Positions 14,824-23,383 of a stretch of 64,000 bases of DNA are shown here, one piece after another. The position numbers and the translations under genes were made by a program. Below the pieces are notes generated by a model. The model did no database searches, had not been told where the DNA came from, and saw only the letters and a list, made by a program, of their open reading frames with translations. This DNA is from JBMTVN01 sp046047235 (GTDB lineage: Bacteria; Verrucomicrobiota; Verrucomicrobiia; Limisphaerales; JAHDYP01): assembly GCA_046047235.1 (NCBI GenBank), contig JBJOII010000019.1, forward strand, positions 1 to 64,000. Reading direction: 5' to 3'. Each line of letters starts with the position of its first letter. Within the stretch, counting starts at the first letter, position 1.

Positions 14824-17052
14824 CTATTGAGGGAGCACTACCGGCCAGATGGAGTCCATGTGTCGGCCTTTTACCGATGGAAGGCTGGCGGTGCCTCCAA
14901 TCGCGTGTAGGGCCAGTGGAGGGTTTGTGGCAAGGGCTGGAGCCACGTGGGTGATGGCGACTTCTCCATGGTTGCCGAAAACTTCCACAGACATACGATC
15001 GACGAGGATGCGGAGGTGGATCTGTCCGGAGCGCGGGAGGAGTTCGGCCTTGAGGTCGCAGGCATCCAGTTGGTGTGTCCTCAGGTGGTAGCGGATGGTG
15101 TTGCCGAGCAAGCTGAGCTCGAGCTGCTGGCAGGTCGAGTCCGCCATATTCAGCTCAATCTCGATGTCGAGGGGCCCGGCCGCAATGCCGGCGAGCGCGT
15201 TGTTGCCGGGCTTGACTGTGAGATGGTTCAGGGAGCATTGAGACTTATAGAGTGTCCGGATTTCATCGACGGGATAGGAGCACATCCGGAGTCCCTCCGG
15301 AAGTGAGCGGAGGGTGAGTTCGCAGGGGAACGTGATTTGCTGGTTGAACGGCATGCCCGGATACTGGCCTCCGCGCATCCACGCCATTTGGATGCGACGG
15401 TTATCCGGCAGGCCGTTGAACGTGCGCGTGGCATAGAAGTTGTCCCCCTGGTTTGCCTTCAGCTTGGGGCTTTCCGGCTCGAAACGACTGCCGTCGAAGT
15501 TGCCGATGATGTAATCCCCGTTTCCGTCGACAACGATCCACTTTTGGCGCTTTGGGTCACCATCGATGCAGAGCGGGAACATGTCCGGACATTCGAACAT
15601 GTTGGGGATGGAAGTATCGAGCTTGCGCCAATGGAGGAGGTTGGTGGAGGCGAAGAGCAGGAAGCTGTTTTCCTCCGAGCCGGAGTGGCCCTGAGCGAGC
15701 AGTGCGGCCCGGCGTCCCTGCCGGAGCGAAGCGGAGTTCTGCTCGCAGACGACCTCGGATCCGCCCAGGCGTTCACGGCGCCACACAGCGGCGAGCGTGA
15801 TAGTGTTGTCGCCCTCGGCCCATATGGCGGGTCCTTTAAGGTATTGGCGGCCGTTGAACTGGATGACCGGGTGCGGCCACTGGCCGGGGGGGACTTTGCG
15901 GGGCCTCAAGGCGTCATCAGGCTGGCTGAGGTCATGGCCCTGACCGGAGAGGTCGGGCCAGCGGGCGATCCGGCCATCCTCGTCCGAGGGGGTTTCGGCG
16001 GCATCCAACCGAAGGACGAGCCCTTGTGCAGGGGGTTCGGCCGCCGGTGTCTCCTTGAGGTTCCATTTGTTTGCCAGATAGTTCAGGAGCTGCCGTGTTT
16101 CAGTCGCGGAGAGAGTGCGGTCGTAGGCGCGGATTTCAGAGATATCGCCGTTGAGGAACTCAGTTGTCCCTGTTTTGGCGCCAACGTAGAAGGCCTCACT
16201 TCCGACGCGTTGAAGAGAGGCATCGATTTGCCTTTCTGTCTCACTCATCAGGTCCGTCACGATGACCTGTCCGGTGGAATCGAGGCGGATGACGGAACAG
16301 TTCCACTGGCCTGCAGTGTATTGGAGTGCATCATGGGCATCATTGGATTCCCCGTTGAACCCATAGCTGCCGGTGTTTTCCATGCCGGGGGTTGGGCCAT
16401 AGAGGACCATAATCCATTGCCGGGACGGTTCGTGCCAAAATACGGCGGGGTCGCGGTGTGCGTGAGTCAGCACCGGGTTCTGGTCGTATTTCATCCAGTT
16501 GAGTCCCCCGTCCTGGCTGTAGGAGATGCATTGGTTGAGGTTATCGGTGCTGCTCCAGAACGCGATCATCACCGGCTGCTGACCGTTGCCGAGTCCTGAG
16601 ACATTGTTGTAATCCACGACTGCTCCACCGGACTGTGTGCCACCGAATTGGCCGCCTTTGCCAAAGGCGGGCGGCATTTCTTCCCAGTGAATGAGATCGC
16701 GGCTCACGGCATGCAACCAGCAGGACCACCAGCGCTGCGCGAAGAAATGGTATTGGCCGTTGTAGTAGACGAGTCCATTGACGTCGTTGATCCATCCTTC
16801 CTGGTGGGGCCCGGGTTCGATGGTGTAATCATCCCAATAGCGTGCAGAGAAGTGGAACTGGGGTCGAAGCGCCTCTTGATACAGGGAGGCTCGGGTTTCC
16901 CGGTTCGGCTGTTGAGCAAGCTGAAGCAGGGGAGCCATTAAGGCCAGCCCGATCCAGCGTCCCGGGTGAGCGTGAGTTGCCTTGGGCCTGCTGGCTGTAA
17001 GAGTGCGTGTGGTGTACGTTCCCTTCTTGGAGCCGTAGTGGTTTGTCTGCAT
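14824..17052 (-). CDS. GH32 family fructan hydrolase with inserted LamG-like region
   Basis: The 742-residue product carries the three GH32 signatures. WINDVNG (87-93) contains the nucleophile D90, HRDP (199-202) the transition-state stabiliser D201, and ECPDMF (487-492) the acid/base E487. The C-terminal beta-sandwich includes LRILVDRMSVEVFGNHGE, typical of GH32. It should hydrolyse beta-fructosides (levan, inulin or sucrose-like substrates) outside the cytoplasm; a hydrophobic stretch at about 32-48 may serve as signal sequence. Unusually, about 240 residues (about 223-462) separate RDP from ECPD. They contain laminin-G/concanavalin-like pieces (EIRAYDRTLSATETRQLLNYLANKWNL split across the region, WPDLSGQGHDL), interrupting the five-bladed propeller. 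The exact start is uncertain. Confidence 0.9.
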   Translation of the reverse strand: MQTNHYGSKKGTYTTRTLTASRPKATHAHPGRWIGLALMAPLLQLAQQPNRETRASLYQEALRPQFHFSARYWDDYTIEPGPHQEGWINDVNGLVYYNGQYHFFAQRWWSCWLHAVSRDLIHWEEMPPAFGKGGQFGGTQSGGAVVDYNNVSGLGNGQQPVMIAFWSSTDNLNQCISYSQDGGLNWMKYDQNPVLTHAHRDPAVFWHEPSRQWIMVLYGPTPGMENTGSYGFNGESNDAHDALQYTAGQWNCSVIRLDSTGQVIVTDLMSETERQIDASLQRVGSEAFYVGAKTGTTEFLNGDISEIRAYDRTLSATETRQLLNYLANKWNLKETPAAEPPAQGLVLRLDAAETPSDEDGRIARWPDLSGQGHDLSQPDDALRPRKVPPGQWPHPVIQFNGRQYLKGPAIWAEGDNTITLAAVWRRERLGGSEVVCEQNSASLRQGRRAALLAQGHSGSEENSFLLFASTNLLHWRKLDTSIPNMFECPDMFPLCIDGDPKRQKWIVVDGNGDYIIGNFDGSRFEPESPKLKANQGDNFYATRTFNGLPDNRRIQMAWMRGGQYPGMPFNQQITFPCELTLRSLPEGLRMCSYPVDEIRTLYKSQCSLNHLTVKPGNNALAGIAAGPLDIEIELNMADSTCQQLELSLLGNTIRYHLRTHQLDACDLKAELLPRSGQIHLRILVDRMSVEVFGNHGEVAITHVAPALATNPPLALHAIGGTASLPSVKGRHMDSIWPVVLPQ

Positions 17053-17286
17053 GATGTCACGCCATCAGTGGATGACTGTGCGAAGGAGCACCCATGGATG
17101 GACGATGACCGTAGCCGCGCTGCGGGTCGTGGTCTACCAAAGACTGTTTGAACCATGGGAGCTTCGTTTTCACGGGAGGTTGTTTGAGGCTGGTGTGGGT
17201 GATGGGTAATCAGCTTGCAACGCAGACACCGGGGCTTATGTTTCCTGAGCACCCGCCAAACCACACTATTCATTCATACTGCCATT

Positions 17287-18666
17287 ATGCGGACACCACT
17301 TCTGTTAGCCCTCGCTGGTAGCCTTTGTTGCCATTATGCCCATTCGGCCGACTGGCCGCAGTATTTGGGACCGAACCGCGACAGCAAATCCTCTGAGCAG
17401 GGCATTGCTCGTGCGTGGCCGGAAACCGGTCCCAAGGAGTTGTGGTCAGTCCCTGTTGGCAAGGGTTACGGTGGTCCCGCGATTCAGTCGGGGAAGGTCT
17501 ATTTGTTGGATCGGGACGACGAGGTGGGTGACATCTTGCGGTGTTGGGATTTGAACAGCGGGGAGGAGCTCTGGAAGTTTGCCTACGATGCAGCGGGCAC
17601 AGTCATGTTTCCGGGGTCACGCAGCGTGCCTACGATCGAAGGCGGTTTCATCTACACCTGCGGACACAACGGCGACCTTTACTGCATTGATCTTGGGACC
17701 CATAAGCCGGTCTGGCATGCAAATGTCTGGACGGATTACGGTGGGAAGCCGCCGAAGACTGACGGGGGCGGGTTTCGTCCCGGCGCAGCTGAACCCGGTG
17801 CCTTTCCCATCTGGGCCATCACCCAATGTCCACTCATCTACGGGGACTTGCTGATTGTGGCGTCCCAGGCGCCTGAAGCGGGCGTGGTGGCCTATGCAAA
17901 GAAGAACGGGGAAGTTGTATGGAAGACGCCGTCGCTCGGATATGTCGGCTATGTCAGTCCGTCTATTGCCAAAGTGCATGGTAAGGATCACATCGTCATG
18001 GTTACTCCCTCGACAAACCCCTTCAGCCGGTCAAGCCCGGACGAAAACAAGCTGGGCACCGTGGTAGGTTTGGATCCGGCCACCGGCAAGCTGCTTTGGA
18101 CGTATGACAAGTGGGAATGCCATGTGTCGGTTCCCAGTGCGGTTGATGCGGGCGATAACAAGATTCTCGTGGCAGGCGGATACGAACTGGGGGCCACCAT
18201 GATTCAAATCGACAAGGCAGCCGACGGGAGCTTCAGTGCGAAGGAGGTGTTTACCACCAAACAGTTCGGGGACCAGACCAAGGCGCCATTGCTGCATGAA
18301 GACCACTTTTATGCCGAATATGGCACAAACAGTCGCCGGGATGGTTTGGTTTGCATGGACATGAAGGGGGAGGTTCTGTGGAAGACTGGGCGGAAACCGG
18401 ATTTCAACAAGGGCAGCATGATTTTGGTGGATGGCCTGATCCTGGCAACGGATGGCTCGATGGGGCTTTACCTGATAGAACCGGATCCCGAGGGTTACAA
18501 GCAACTGGCGAGCGCCCGTGTTCTGGCCGAAGTTGAAGGTCCGGAAGGGACTGATATGGCCTCGCGCGTTGGAGGCAGGACCCAGAATTGGGCGCCCCTG
18601 GCGTTGTCTGACGGCAAGCTTCTGGTCAGGGACCAGAAAGTCATGAAGTGTTTGGCAGTCAAGTGA
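17287..18666 (+). CDS. Secreted PQQ-like beta-propeller protein
   Basis: The ATG at 17287 is chosen because it begins a clean signal peptide (MRTPLLLALAGSLCCHYAHSA). The mature protein opens DWPQYLGPNRDSKS, the common start of PVC PQQ-like/BamB-like propellers. It contains several blades with the motif G.VYLLDRDD, LWKFAYD, GDLYCIDLGT, VVGLDPATGKLLWTYD and GEVLWKTGRKPDF. These proteins are periplasmic; whether any binds a quinone cofactor cannot be told, and many are only scaffolds. The gene is monocistronic, divergent from GH32 and convergent with the NHL fragment. Confidence 0.85.
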   Translation: MRTPLLLALAGSLCCHYAHSADWPQYLGPNRDSKSSEQGIARAWPETGPKELWSVPVGKGYGGPAIQSGKVYLLDRDDEVGDILRCWDLNSGEELWKFAYDAAGTVMFPGSRSVPTIEGGFIYTCGHNGDLYCIDLGTHKPVWHANVWTDYGGKPPKTDGGGFRPGAAEPGAFPIWAITQCPLIYGDLLIVASQAPEAGVVAYAKKNGEVVWKTPSLGYVGYVSPSIAKVHGKDHIVMVTPSTNPFSRSSPDENKLGTVVGLDPATGKLLWTYDKWECHVSVPSAVDAGDNKILVAGGYELGATMIQIDKAADGSFSAKEVFTTKQFGDQTKAPLLHEDHFYAEYGTNSRRDGLVCMDMKGEVLWKTGRKPDFNKGSMILVDGLILATDGSMGLYLIEPDPEGYKQLASARVLAEVEGPEGTDMASRVGGRTQNWAPLALSDGKLLVRDQKVMKCLAVK

Positions 18667-18717
18667 CGCTGCTGGGAATGCCGGGACGCCCCTCGGCACA
18701 TGAGGCTGTCTTGCCGG

Positions 18718-18746
18718 AGCAGCATGATCAGAGTCTGATTCCTGCT
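18718..18746. terminator. Possible bidirectional terminator hairpin between convergent genes
   Basis: AGCAG...ATCAG, AGT loop, CTGAT...CTGCT form a stem with a small internal loop in the 89-bp gap between the convergent PQQ-propeller and NHL genes. There is no strong T-run on either side, so this is a weak candidate placed mainly by context. Confidence 0.3.
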
Positions 18747-18755
18747 CAAACGGCA

Positions 18756-20066
18756 TCAGGGTATCCAGCGATAGAGCAGGACTTTGGCTTTGAAGTCTTC
18801 CTCGACGAAGACCAGGTATTCGCCATTGCCGCGCCGGTGGGCACTGATGCCGGTGAGGATGTCGATCCAGCCGGTGTTCTCCACGCCGCCGACGGTTGGT
18901 CCCGGGTCCAGAGTTCCGACCTCGGCGCCATCGCTCAACCGGTTGATCGATATCCGGCCGCGTTCCTTCCATCCTCCGGTGAAGACATAGTCGCCGGCGG
19001 CTGCGATGCAGCCTGCCTCCTGGCCGGCTCCGGGGGCGAAGGAGACCGTTGATCGATTTCCGGCGAGGTAGTTCCGACAGATGTGGACCCGACCGATGTG
19101 GCGCATGTCACTTCCTTCCTCGGCGACGATCAGGGTGTCAGATGCGTCGAGATAAACCACGCGGGCTACCTTGCTTACCCCTTCGGGAGGGTCGAGGACG
19201 GTGATTTTGTCCGCGGCATACATCGGGTTCCCGTTTTGGTCGATACCCTGGCAGTCGTATCGAAAGAAGCCGTAGGCCATCCAGATGTTCCCTTTTGCGT
19301 CGACCCAGAAGGGGCCCGGGCGGACGCGATCAGCGTTGGCAGCAAACTCGTTGGCCTGGTACTCACCATCACCATTGATGTCCCGCCAGATTGAGGTCCC
19401 TTCCGGCTTATTCGGGGGCCACTGTTGTTCTGTCCGGTATAGGTTGTTTCCCCATTGGAGGATCAGTCCGGACGGGATGGCGACTTCGCCCTCGTAACGG
19501 AAGATGTTGATAAAGTTGCTCGCGAACATGCCTCCAACGTAGAGAAAGCGCTTTCCCTGCAGGTAGACGATCTGGGGCGAGGTCAGCCCGTGCTCCCCGT
19601 TTTGCTTCACAAAGGTCAGTCCGCGCGGGTCATTGGGGTAACGGTGTCGGTCCAGTGAGTAACCGACGAGCGTTGACTCCTGGCCTGGTGGGCGGGAGTA
19701 ATCCATGCGGTAATGCTCCTGGATGCCCCAGACGTCCAAGCCATCCGTCTTCGGGTCGGCACAGACCAGATCGACGAAGAAATCGCCGCGCAACTCCCAA
19801 AGCAGGTCTCCGGCTGGGGAGAACTTTCGCAGGCAGGTTCCCATTTCACTCATGGCAACGTAGAGGTTGCCATCCTGATCCATCCCGACACCGCGGATGC
19901 CGTAGAGTTTGCCAGGGCGGTATTCGCCGGGAGTTCCACTCCCGATGCCGCCATAGTCGCCGAAGGTCCGAGTCAGCCTGGGTGACTGGTAGTCGCTGAT
20001 GTCATAGAAGAGGATTTGTTGACGTGGGCTGGTTTGGGAATCCGCGACCATGCACATGGCCTGATG
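18756..20066 (-). pseudogene. NHL-type beta-propeller protein, 5' end lost at a mobile-element boundary
   Basis: About 435 residues of a beta-propeller protein remain, starting ...MVADSQTSPRQQILFYDIS and including GIRGVGMDQDGNLYVAMSE, WGIQEHYRMDYSRPPGQ, GTSIWRDINGDGEYQANEF and DNHRRGNGEYLVF-like blades to the stop at 18756. The segment VADS..QQILFYD is an internal blade of such proteins, so the signal peptide and earlier blades are missing. The frame stays open only through a GTG (20075) that lies inside the MITE-like element D, whose left end is at 20067. I infer that the element marks the breakpoint that removed the 5' part. No frameshift is seen in what is left. Confidence 0.65.
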
Positions 20067-20305
20067 TGGTGTCACCAGAGGAATTCATTGGCGTCCAGTA
20101 GGTTGCGCTAAATCAGGGGGTGTATTTTGGGCTTACAGCCTGTTTTGAGGGTCGAAAAGCGGTTCTAAGCGGCGGGGGAAAAAGATGGGCTTTCGAGGTG
20201 GCTTAGATTCATTTTTGGGGCCCAAAAATCGGCTCTAAGGGCCGATTTGAACCACTTGAACTGGGTTAACCCCACCTTGCCCATGGACTTGCTCAGGTGA
20301 GACCA
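20067..20305. mobile_element. Non-autonomous MITE-like element (copy D)
   Basis: This 239-bp element runs from TGGTGTCACC to AGGTGAGACCA and is collinear with copy C (8766-9005). Hairpin 1 begins at 20132 (CTTACAGCC...TTTTGAGGGTCGAAAA...TAAGC) and hairpin 2 at about 20200 (GCTTAGATTC, TTTTTGGGGCCCAAAAA, CTCTAAGGGC). The distances from element end to hairpin (65 nt on each side) equal those of the transposase-bearing element at 4676. It separates the truncated NHL gene from the FAD oxidoreductase gene. Point differences from C are spread over its length, so the two copies are not a recent duplication. Confidence 0.78.
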
Positions 20306-20406
20306 TGCCTGCCGCCAGCTTCGTGGGTCTGCGGGGTTGCGTTTTGCCGGTTCGATCCTGAGCATGACGCAGGATTGAGCGATTTGATTCTTTGATTTCT
20401 TTCGGG

Positions 20407-21549
20407 ATGAAGGCACCACGTCACCAGGTTGTTATTGTCGGATCCGGGATTATCGGGCTGAGCCACGCTGTTCTGGCGCGCGAGGCGGGGTATTCCGTGT
20501 GTGTGTATGAGCGGTCGTCCCGACCGCTGGGAGCGTCCGTGCGCAATTTCGGAACGGCATGGCCACTGGGGTGCACCGTTGGTCCTGAACGTGACCAGGC
20601 GCTGTTTGGAGTTGAGACCTGGAGGCGCGTGGCTGCGCAGGCTGACATTTGGCATGATCCGTGTGGATCGCTTGGGCTGGCTTACCGGGAGGAATCCTGG
20701 GAGGTGCTTTGCGAGTTTCAGCAGCGGGTTGGGGTGGGTGCCTTTGAACTGCTGGATCAGGCGGCCGTGATGCGGCGGTTTCCATTGGTGAATCCGTCTG
20801 GACTGCGTGGTGGACTGTTCAGCGCGAGCGAGCTGGTGGTTCAGCCTACGAGGGCGATGGCCAAACTGGTGCAGCATGCCATGTCGCTGGGGGTGGAATT
20901 CAGGTTTGAGACTCCGATTGTTGGGGTGGGGGATGGGAAGGTCATGACGAGCCACGGCCGGGAACACGGCTTTGATCACCTGCTGATTGCTGCGGGGGAA
21001 GAGATGCGTCTTTTATTTCCCGAGGCACTCAGCTCGGCCGGCGTTCAGCCCTGTCATTTGCAGATGATGCGCACGGGACCGGTTTCCCGTGACCGTCGAA
21101 TTGGTGCTGTGCTCGTTTCCGACCTCTCGCTTGTCCACTACCCTGCCTTTCAAGGGTGTCCGTCACTGTCTTCCCTGCGGCAGCGTTTGGAGTCAGAGCT
21201 GGCTGAGTTGCTCCAATATGGCATCCACATCTTTGTGGCGCAGCATGACGATGGCAGGCTGACCCTGGGAGATTCCCATGAGTATGGTTGGGATCGCGAA
21301 CCGGGATCCCGGCAGCATATCGATGAACTGATTCTGGGTGGAGTGCGATCCTTGCTTTCCGAACCTCTGCCGGCGGTGGAATCACGCTGGGTGGGCACCT
21401 ACCTGAAGAGCACGAAGGGTGTTACGCAGGTGGTTCTGCATCCAGGCGAGCGCGTGACGCTTGTGGCGGCTATGGGTGGGCTGGGCATGACCCTCTGTTG
21501 GGGACTAGCCAAGCGTTCGATCGAGCGATGGCAGGCGTTGGAGTGTTGA
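20407..21549 (+). CDS. FAD-dependent oxidoreductase, TIGR03364-like
   Basis: The ATG at 20407 is preferred over the TTG at 20392 because the Rossmann motif follows at once: VVIVGSGIIGLSHAVLAREAG (GxGxxG), then the acidic VYER end of beta-2. The protein of 380 residues belongs to the DAO superfamily. SVRNFGTAWP and GGLGMTLCWGLA (C-terminal FAD contact) match the TIGR03364 subfamily, which in other genomes is often linked to phosphonate breakdown. No phosphonatase or phosphonate transporter is visible nearby, so the substrate is open. It lies just right of MITE copy D, with a 100-bp leader that shows no clear promoter. Confidence 0.85.
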   Translation: MKAPRHQVVIVGSGIIGLSHAVLAREAGYSVCVYERSSRPLGASVRNFGTAWPLGCTVGPERDQALFGVETWRRVAAQADIWHDPCGSLGLAYREESWEVLCEFQQRVGVGAFELLDQAAVMRRFPLVNPSGLRGGLFSASELVVQPTRAMAKLVQHAMSLGVEFRFETPIVGVGDGKVMTSHGREHGFDHLLIAAGEEMRLLFPEALSSAGVQPCHLQMMRTGPVSRDRRIGAVLVSDLSLVHYPAFQGCPSLSSLRQRLESELAELLQYGIHIFVAQHDDGRLTLGDSHEYGWDREPGSRQHIDELILGGVRSLLSEPLPAVESRWVGTYLKSTKGVTQVVLHPGERVTLVAAMGGLGMTLCWGLAKRSIERWQALEC

Positions 21550-21587
21550 CGCGTGCGGGGCGTTCGCGTTCCCGACCATCTGTCGCA

Positions 21588-21836
21588 TCAAAGATGTCGC
21601 TTGAGGAATGCACGTCCCGAGCCAGTCTTCTGATAGCGCTCAAAAGCCAGAGCGCGCGCTCGTTCGCGGAAGGCGGTGGCGGAACGGACGACCCAGGGGG
21701 TGAATTTGGAAGTGTGGGGCACTTTGCCTGCGTTGTGGTATTGGAGACGTTGGTGCAGGTCAGTGGTGTGGCCGGTGTAGAGCTGGTTGGTATGGGAGAG
21801 GGACTGAAGGATGTAGACGTAGTGGTAGGTGTTCAC
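21588..21836 (-). CDS. Small GIY-YIG domain protein
   Basis: The 82-residue protein consists of a single GIY-YIG nuclease-like domain. YVYILQS is the GIY half, LYTGHTTDLHQRLQYHN the YIG half with the catalytic-type Arg (LHQRL), and a conserved C-terminal helix ends ARALAFERYQKTGSGRAFLKRH. Such stand-alone UPF0213/YhbQ-like proteins are common in bacteria and their role is not settled. It begins with GTG at 21836. A GC-rich, partly palindromic stretch and tRNA-Cys lie upstream. Confidence 0.88.
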   Translation of the reverse strand: MNTYHYVYILQSLSHTNQLYTGHTTDLHQRLQYHNAGKVPHTSKFTPWVVRSATAFRERARALAFERYQKTGSGRAFLKRHL

Positions 21837-22044
21837 TGCGCTGTATAGAGGTTGATTTGCAGTATTGGGGTCAGGAACGGTGTTGTTCCATCTGCCGACC
21901 TGATAAACCTGACGCTACTCCTTGTTCCTGGCTGAGTTTGAACAGCTCCGTGCCCTGTCTGTTGGATCTGCCCTCCTTCGCTCCTCGCTTGGCTTGGAGC
22001 TTCGGCGCGCAGCCTTCGCCCCCGGACCTTTTTCTGGAAAAGGC

Positions 22045-22119
22045 TGGAGGCGGAGGTCGGAATCGAACCGACGAATGGAGCTTTTGCAGAGCTCTGCCTT
22101 ACCACTTGGCTACTCCGCC
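22045..22119 (-). tRNA. tRNA-Cys (GCA)
   Basis: The minus strand begins GGCGGAGTAGCCAAGTGG and folds as a complete cloverleaf. The acceptor stem GGCGGAG pairs with CTCCGCC. The anticodon loop reads CTGCAAA with anticodon GCA, the T-arm contains GGTTCGATTCC, the discriminator is U and CCA is encoded. U73 and GCA are both identity elements of tRNA-Cys. It stands alone between the GIY-YIG gene and the lptF-like gene. Confidence 0.95.
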
Positions 22120-22267
22120 GCCACAGAAGAGTTGGAAGAATACGGAGATCGGGCGGTGGTGCAAGCTGAAGTTTTGGCGGGAATTCGGAAAGGGGTTGGC
22201 TACAGCAGTCTTGCTTAGAGTTGACGTCTTGCCCCGGAGCGGGGTGGAGGGATAGGGTGCGCGGCGC

Positions 22268-23380
22268 ATGCGGTTGTTGGACCGGTATTTATTGCGCGAA
22301 CTGATGGTGCCCTTGCCTTATTGTCTGGCGGGGTTCCTGACGTTTTTCATTTCCTCGGATTTGATCTCCGAGCTGGATGATTTTCGGGAGGACGGCTTGG
22401 GCATTGCTGATGTGGCTCAGTATTACTTTGTGAAGCTGCCTGAGTATTTGGTGCTGTTACTCCCGATTGTGCTGTTGCTGGCGCTGCTCTATGCGATGAC
22501 GACGCATTCACGGCATCAGGAGTACACGGCGATGCGGGCGGCGGGGATTAGTCTTTGGCGCTTTTGCATGCCGTATTTGGGGTTGGGTCTGGGGTTGAGT
22601 GCATTGATCTTCGTCCTGAATGAGAGTGTGGTGCCGCGGAGCAAGGATTTGGCCGAGGCGATTCGGTTTAGGAAGCTGGAATCGGGCGGGGATGAAGCGG
22701 GTCGATGGCTGAGCAGTTTGGAGCTCAGGAACGAGCGGGAGGGGAGGACGTGGTTGATTCAGCGTTTCAACCCGGATGGGGGGATCATGGTGGGTGCACA
22801 TGTTGAGTGGACGCGTGCGGACGGGTCGCAGGCGGTTATTTCGGCGGACCGCGCGAAGTATGTGGATGGGTGCTGGGAGTTTGAGGGGGTCAAGCTGGTG
22901 GATGACGATCCGGAGTCCAAGCAGCCTGTTCGAGCGCTGAATTTTCTGCGGGAGGAGGCCTTGACAGAAACTCCGGCGACGATCCGGAGTGATTATCAGG
23001 TCGGCCGCATGGAGAGTTATCGGCAGGCCCGGAAGGTGAGCCTCACGTTGGCGGAGATCCGCAACTACCGGTATCTGCATCCTGAGCTCACCGCCCGGGA
23101 GCGGGCGCTGCTGGACACGCAGATGCATGCACGGCTGGCGCAGCCTTGGACGTGCTTCATTGTGGTGCTGATTTCGATGCCGTTTGGCATCGTTTCCGGG
23201 CGGCGGAATGCCTTTGTTGGTGTGGCTTCGAGCATCTTTATCTGCGTGGGATACTTTTTCTTTCAACAGCTCACCTTGGGGCTTGGAACCGGGCAGCATG
23301 TGCCGCCGATTTTGGCGGGTTGGCTGCCCAACGGTTTCTTTGGGGCTCTTGGGGTGGTGCTGTCCTTCAGAAACCGATGA
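22268..23380 (+). CDS. LptF/LptG-family permease of the LPS export system
   Basis: The 370-residue protein starts MRLLDRYLLRELMVPLPY, a YjgP/YjgQ signature. It has three N-terminal membrane spans (to about residue 110), a beta-rich periplasmic domain (about 120-280) and three C-terminal spans (TCFIVVLISMPFGI and following). LptF and LptG form the membrane part of the LptB2FG transporter that extracts lipopolysaccharide from the inner membrane, so a diderm envelope is implied. The paralogous partner and LptB are not in the window. It is followed three bases later by the GAF histidine kinase. Confidence 0.9.
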   Translation: MRLLDRYLLRELMVPLPYCLAGFLTFFISSDLISELDDFREDGLGIADVAQYYFVKLPEYLVLLLPIVLLLALLYAMTTHSRHQEYTAMRAAGISLWRFCMPYLGLGLGLSALIFVLNESVVPRSKDLAEAIRFRKLESGGDEAGRWLSSLELRNEREGRTWLIQRFNPDGGIMVGAHVEWTRADGSQAVISADRAKYVDGCWEFEGVKLVDDDPESKQPVRALNFLREEALTETPATIRSDYQVGRMESYRQARKVSLTLAEIRNYRYLHPELTARERALLDTQMHARLAQPWTCFIVVLISMPFGIVSGRRNAFVGVASSIFICVGYFFFQQLTLGLGTGQHVPPILAGWLPNGFFGALGVVLSFRNR

Positions 23381-23383
23381 GTC

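Noticed and set aside
15337..16599. 420-codon plus-strand open frame
   Set aside because: It lies fully antisense to GH32, whose catalytic motifs prove that the minus strand is coding; the frame has no recognisable domain.
18031..18972. 313-codon minus-strand open frame
   Set aside because: It crosses the antisense of the PQQ propeller and the NHL gene end; no motif or start signal supports it.
20340..20375. GGTTCGATCC motif suggesting a second tRNA T-arm
   Set aside because: The flanking bases do not form a T-stem and no acceptor or anticodon arm can be built.
21971..22020. GC-rich partly palindromic stretch (CCTTCGCTCC ... GGAGCTTCGG) near the GIY-YIG gene
   Set aside because: It resembles short palindromic repeats seen beside small GIY-YIG genes elsewhere, but only one copy is visible here and the stem is just five good pairs, so it is not listed as a repeat.
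21833..22105. 90-codon minus-strand open frame
   Set aside because: It runs through tRNA-Cys and a GC-rich palindromic stretch; it is not a protein gene.
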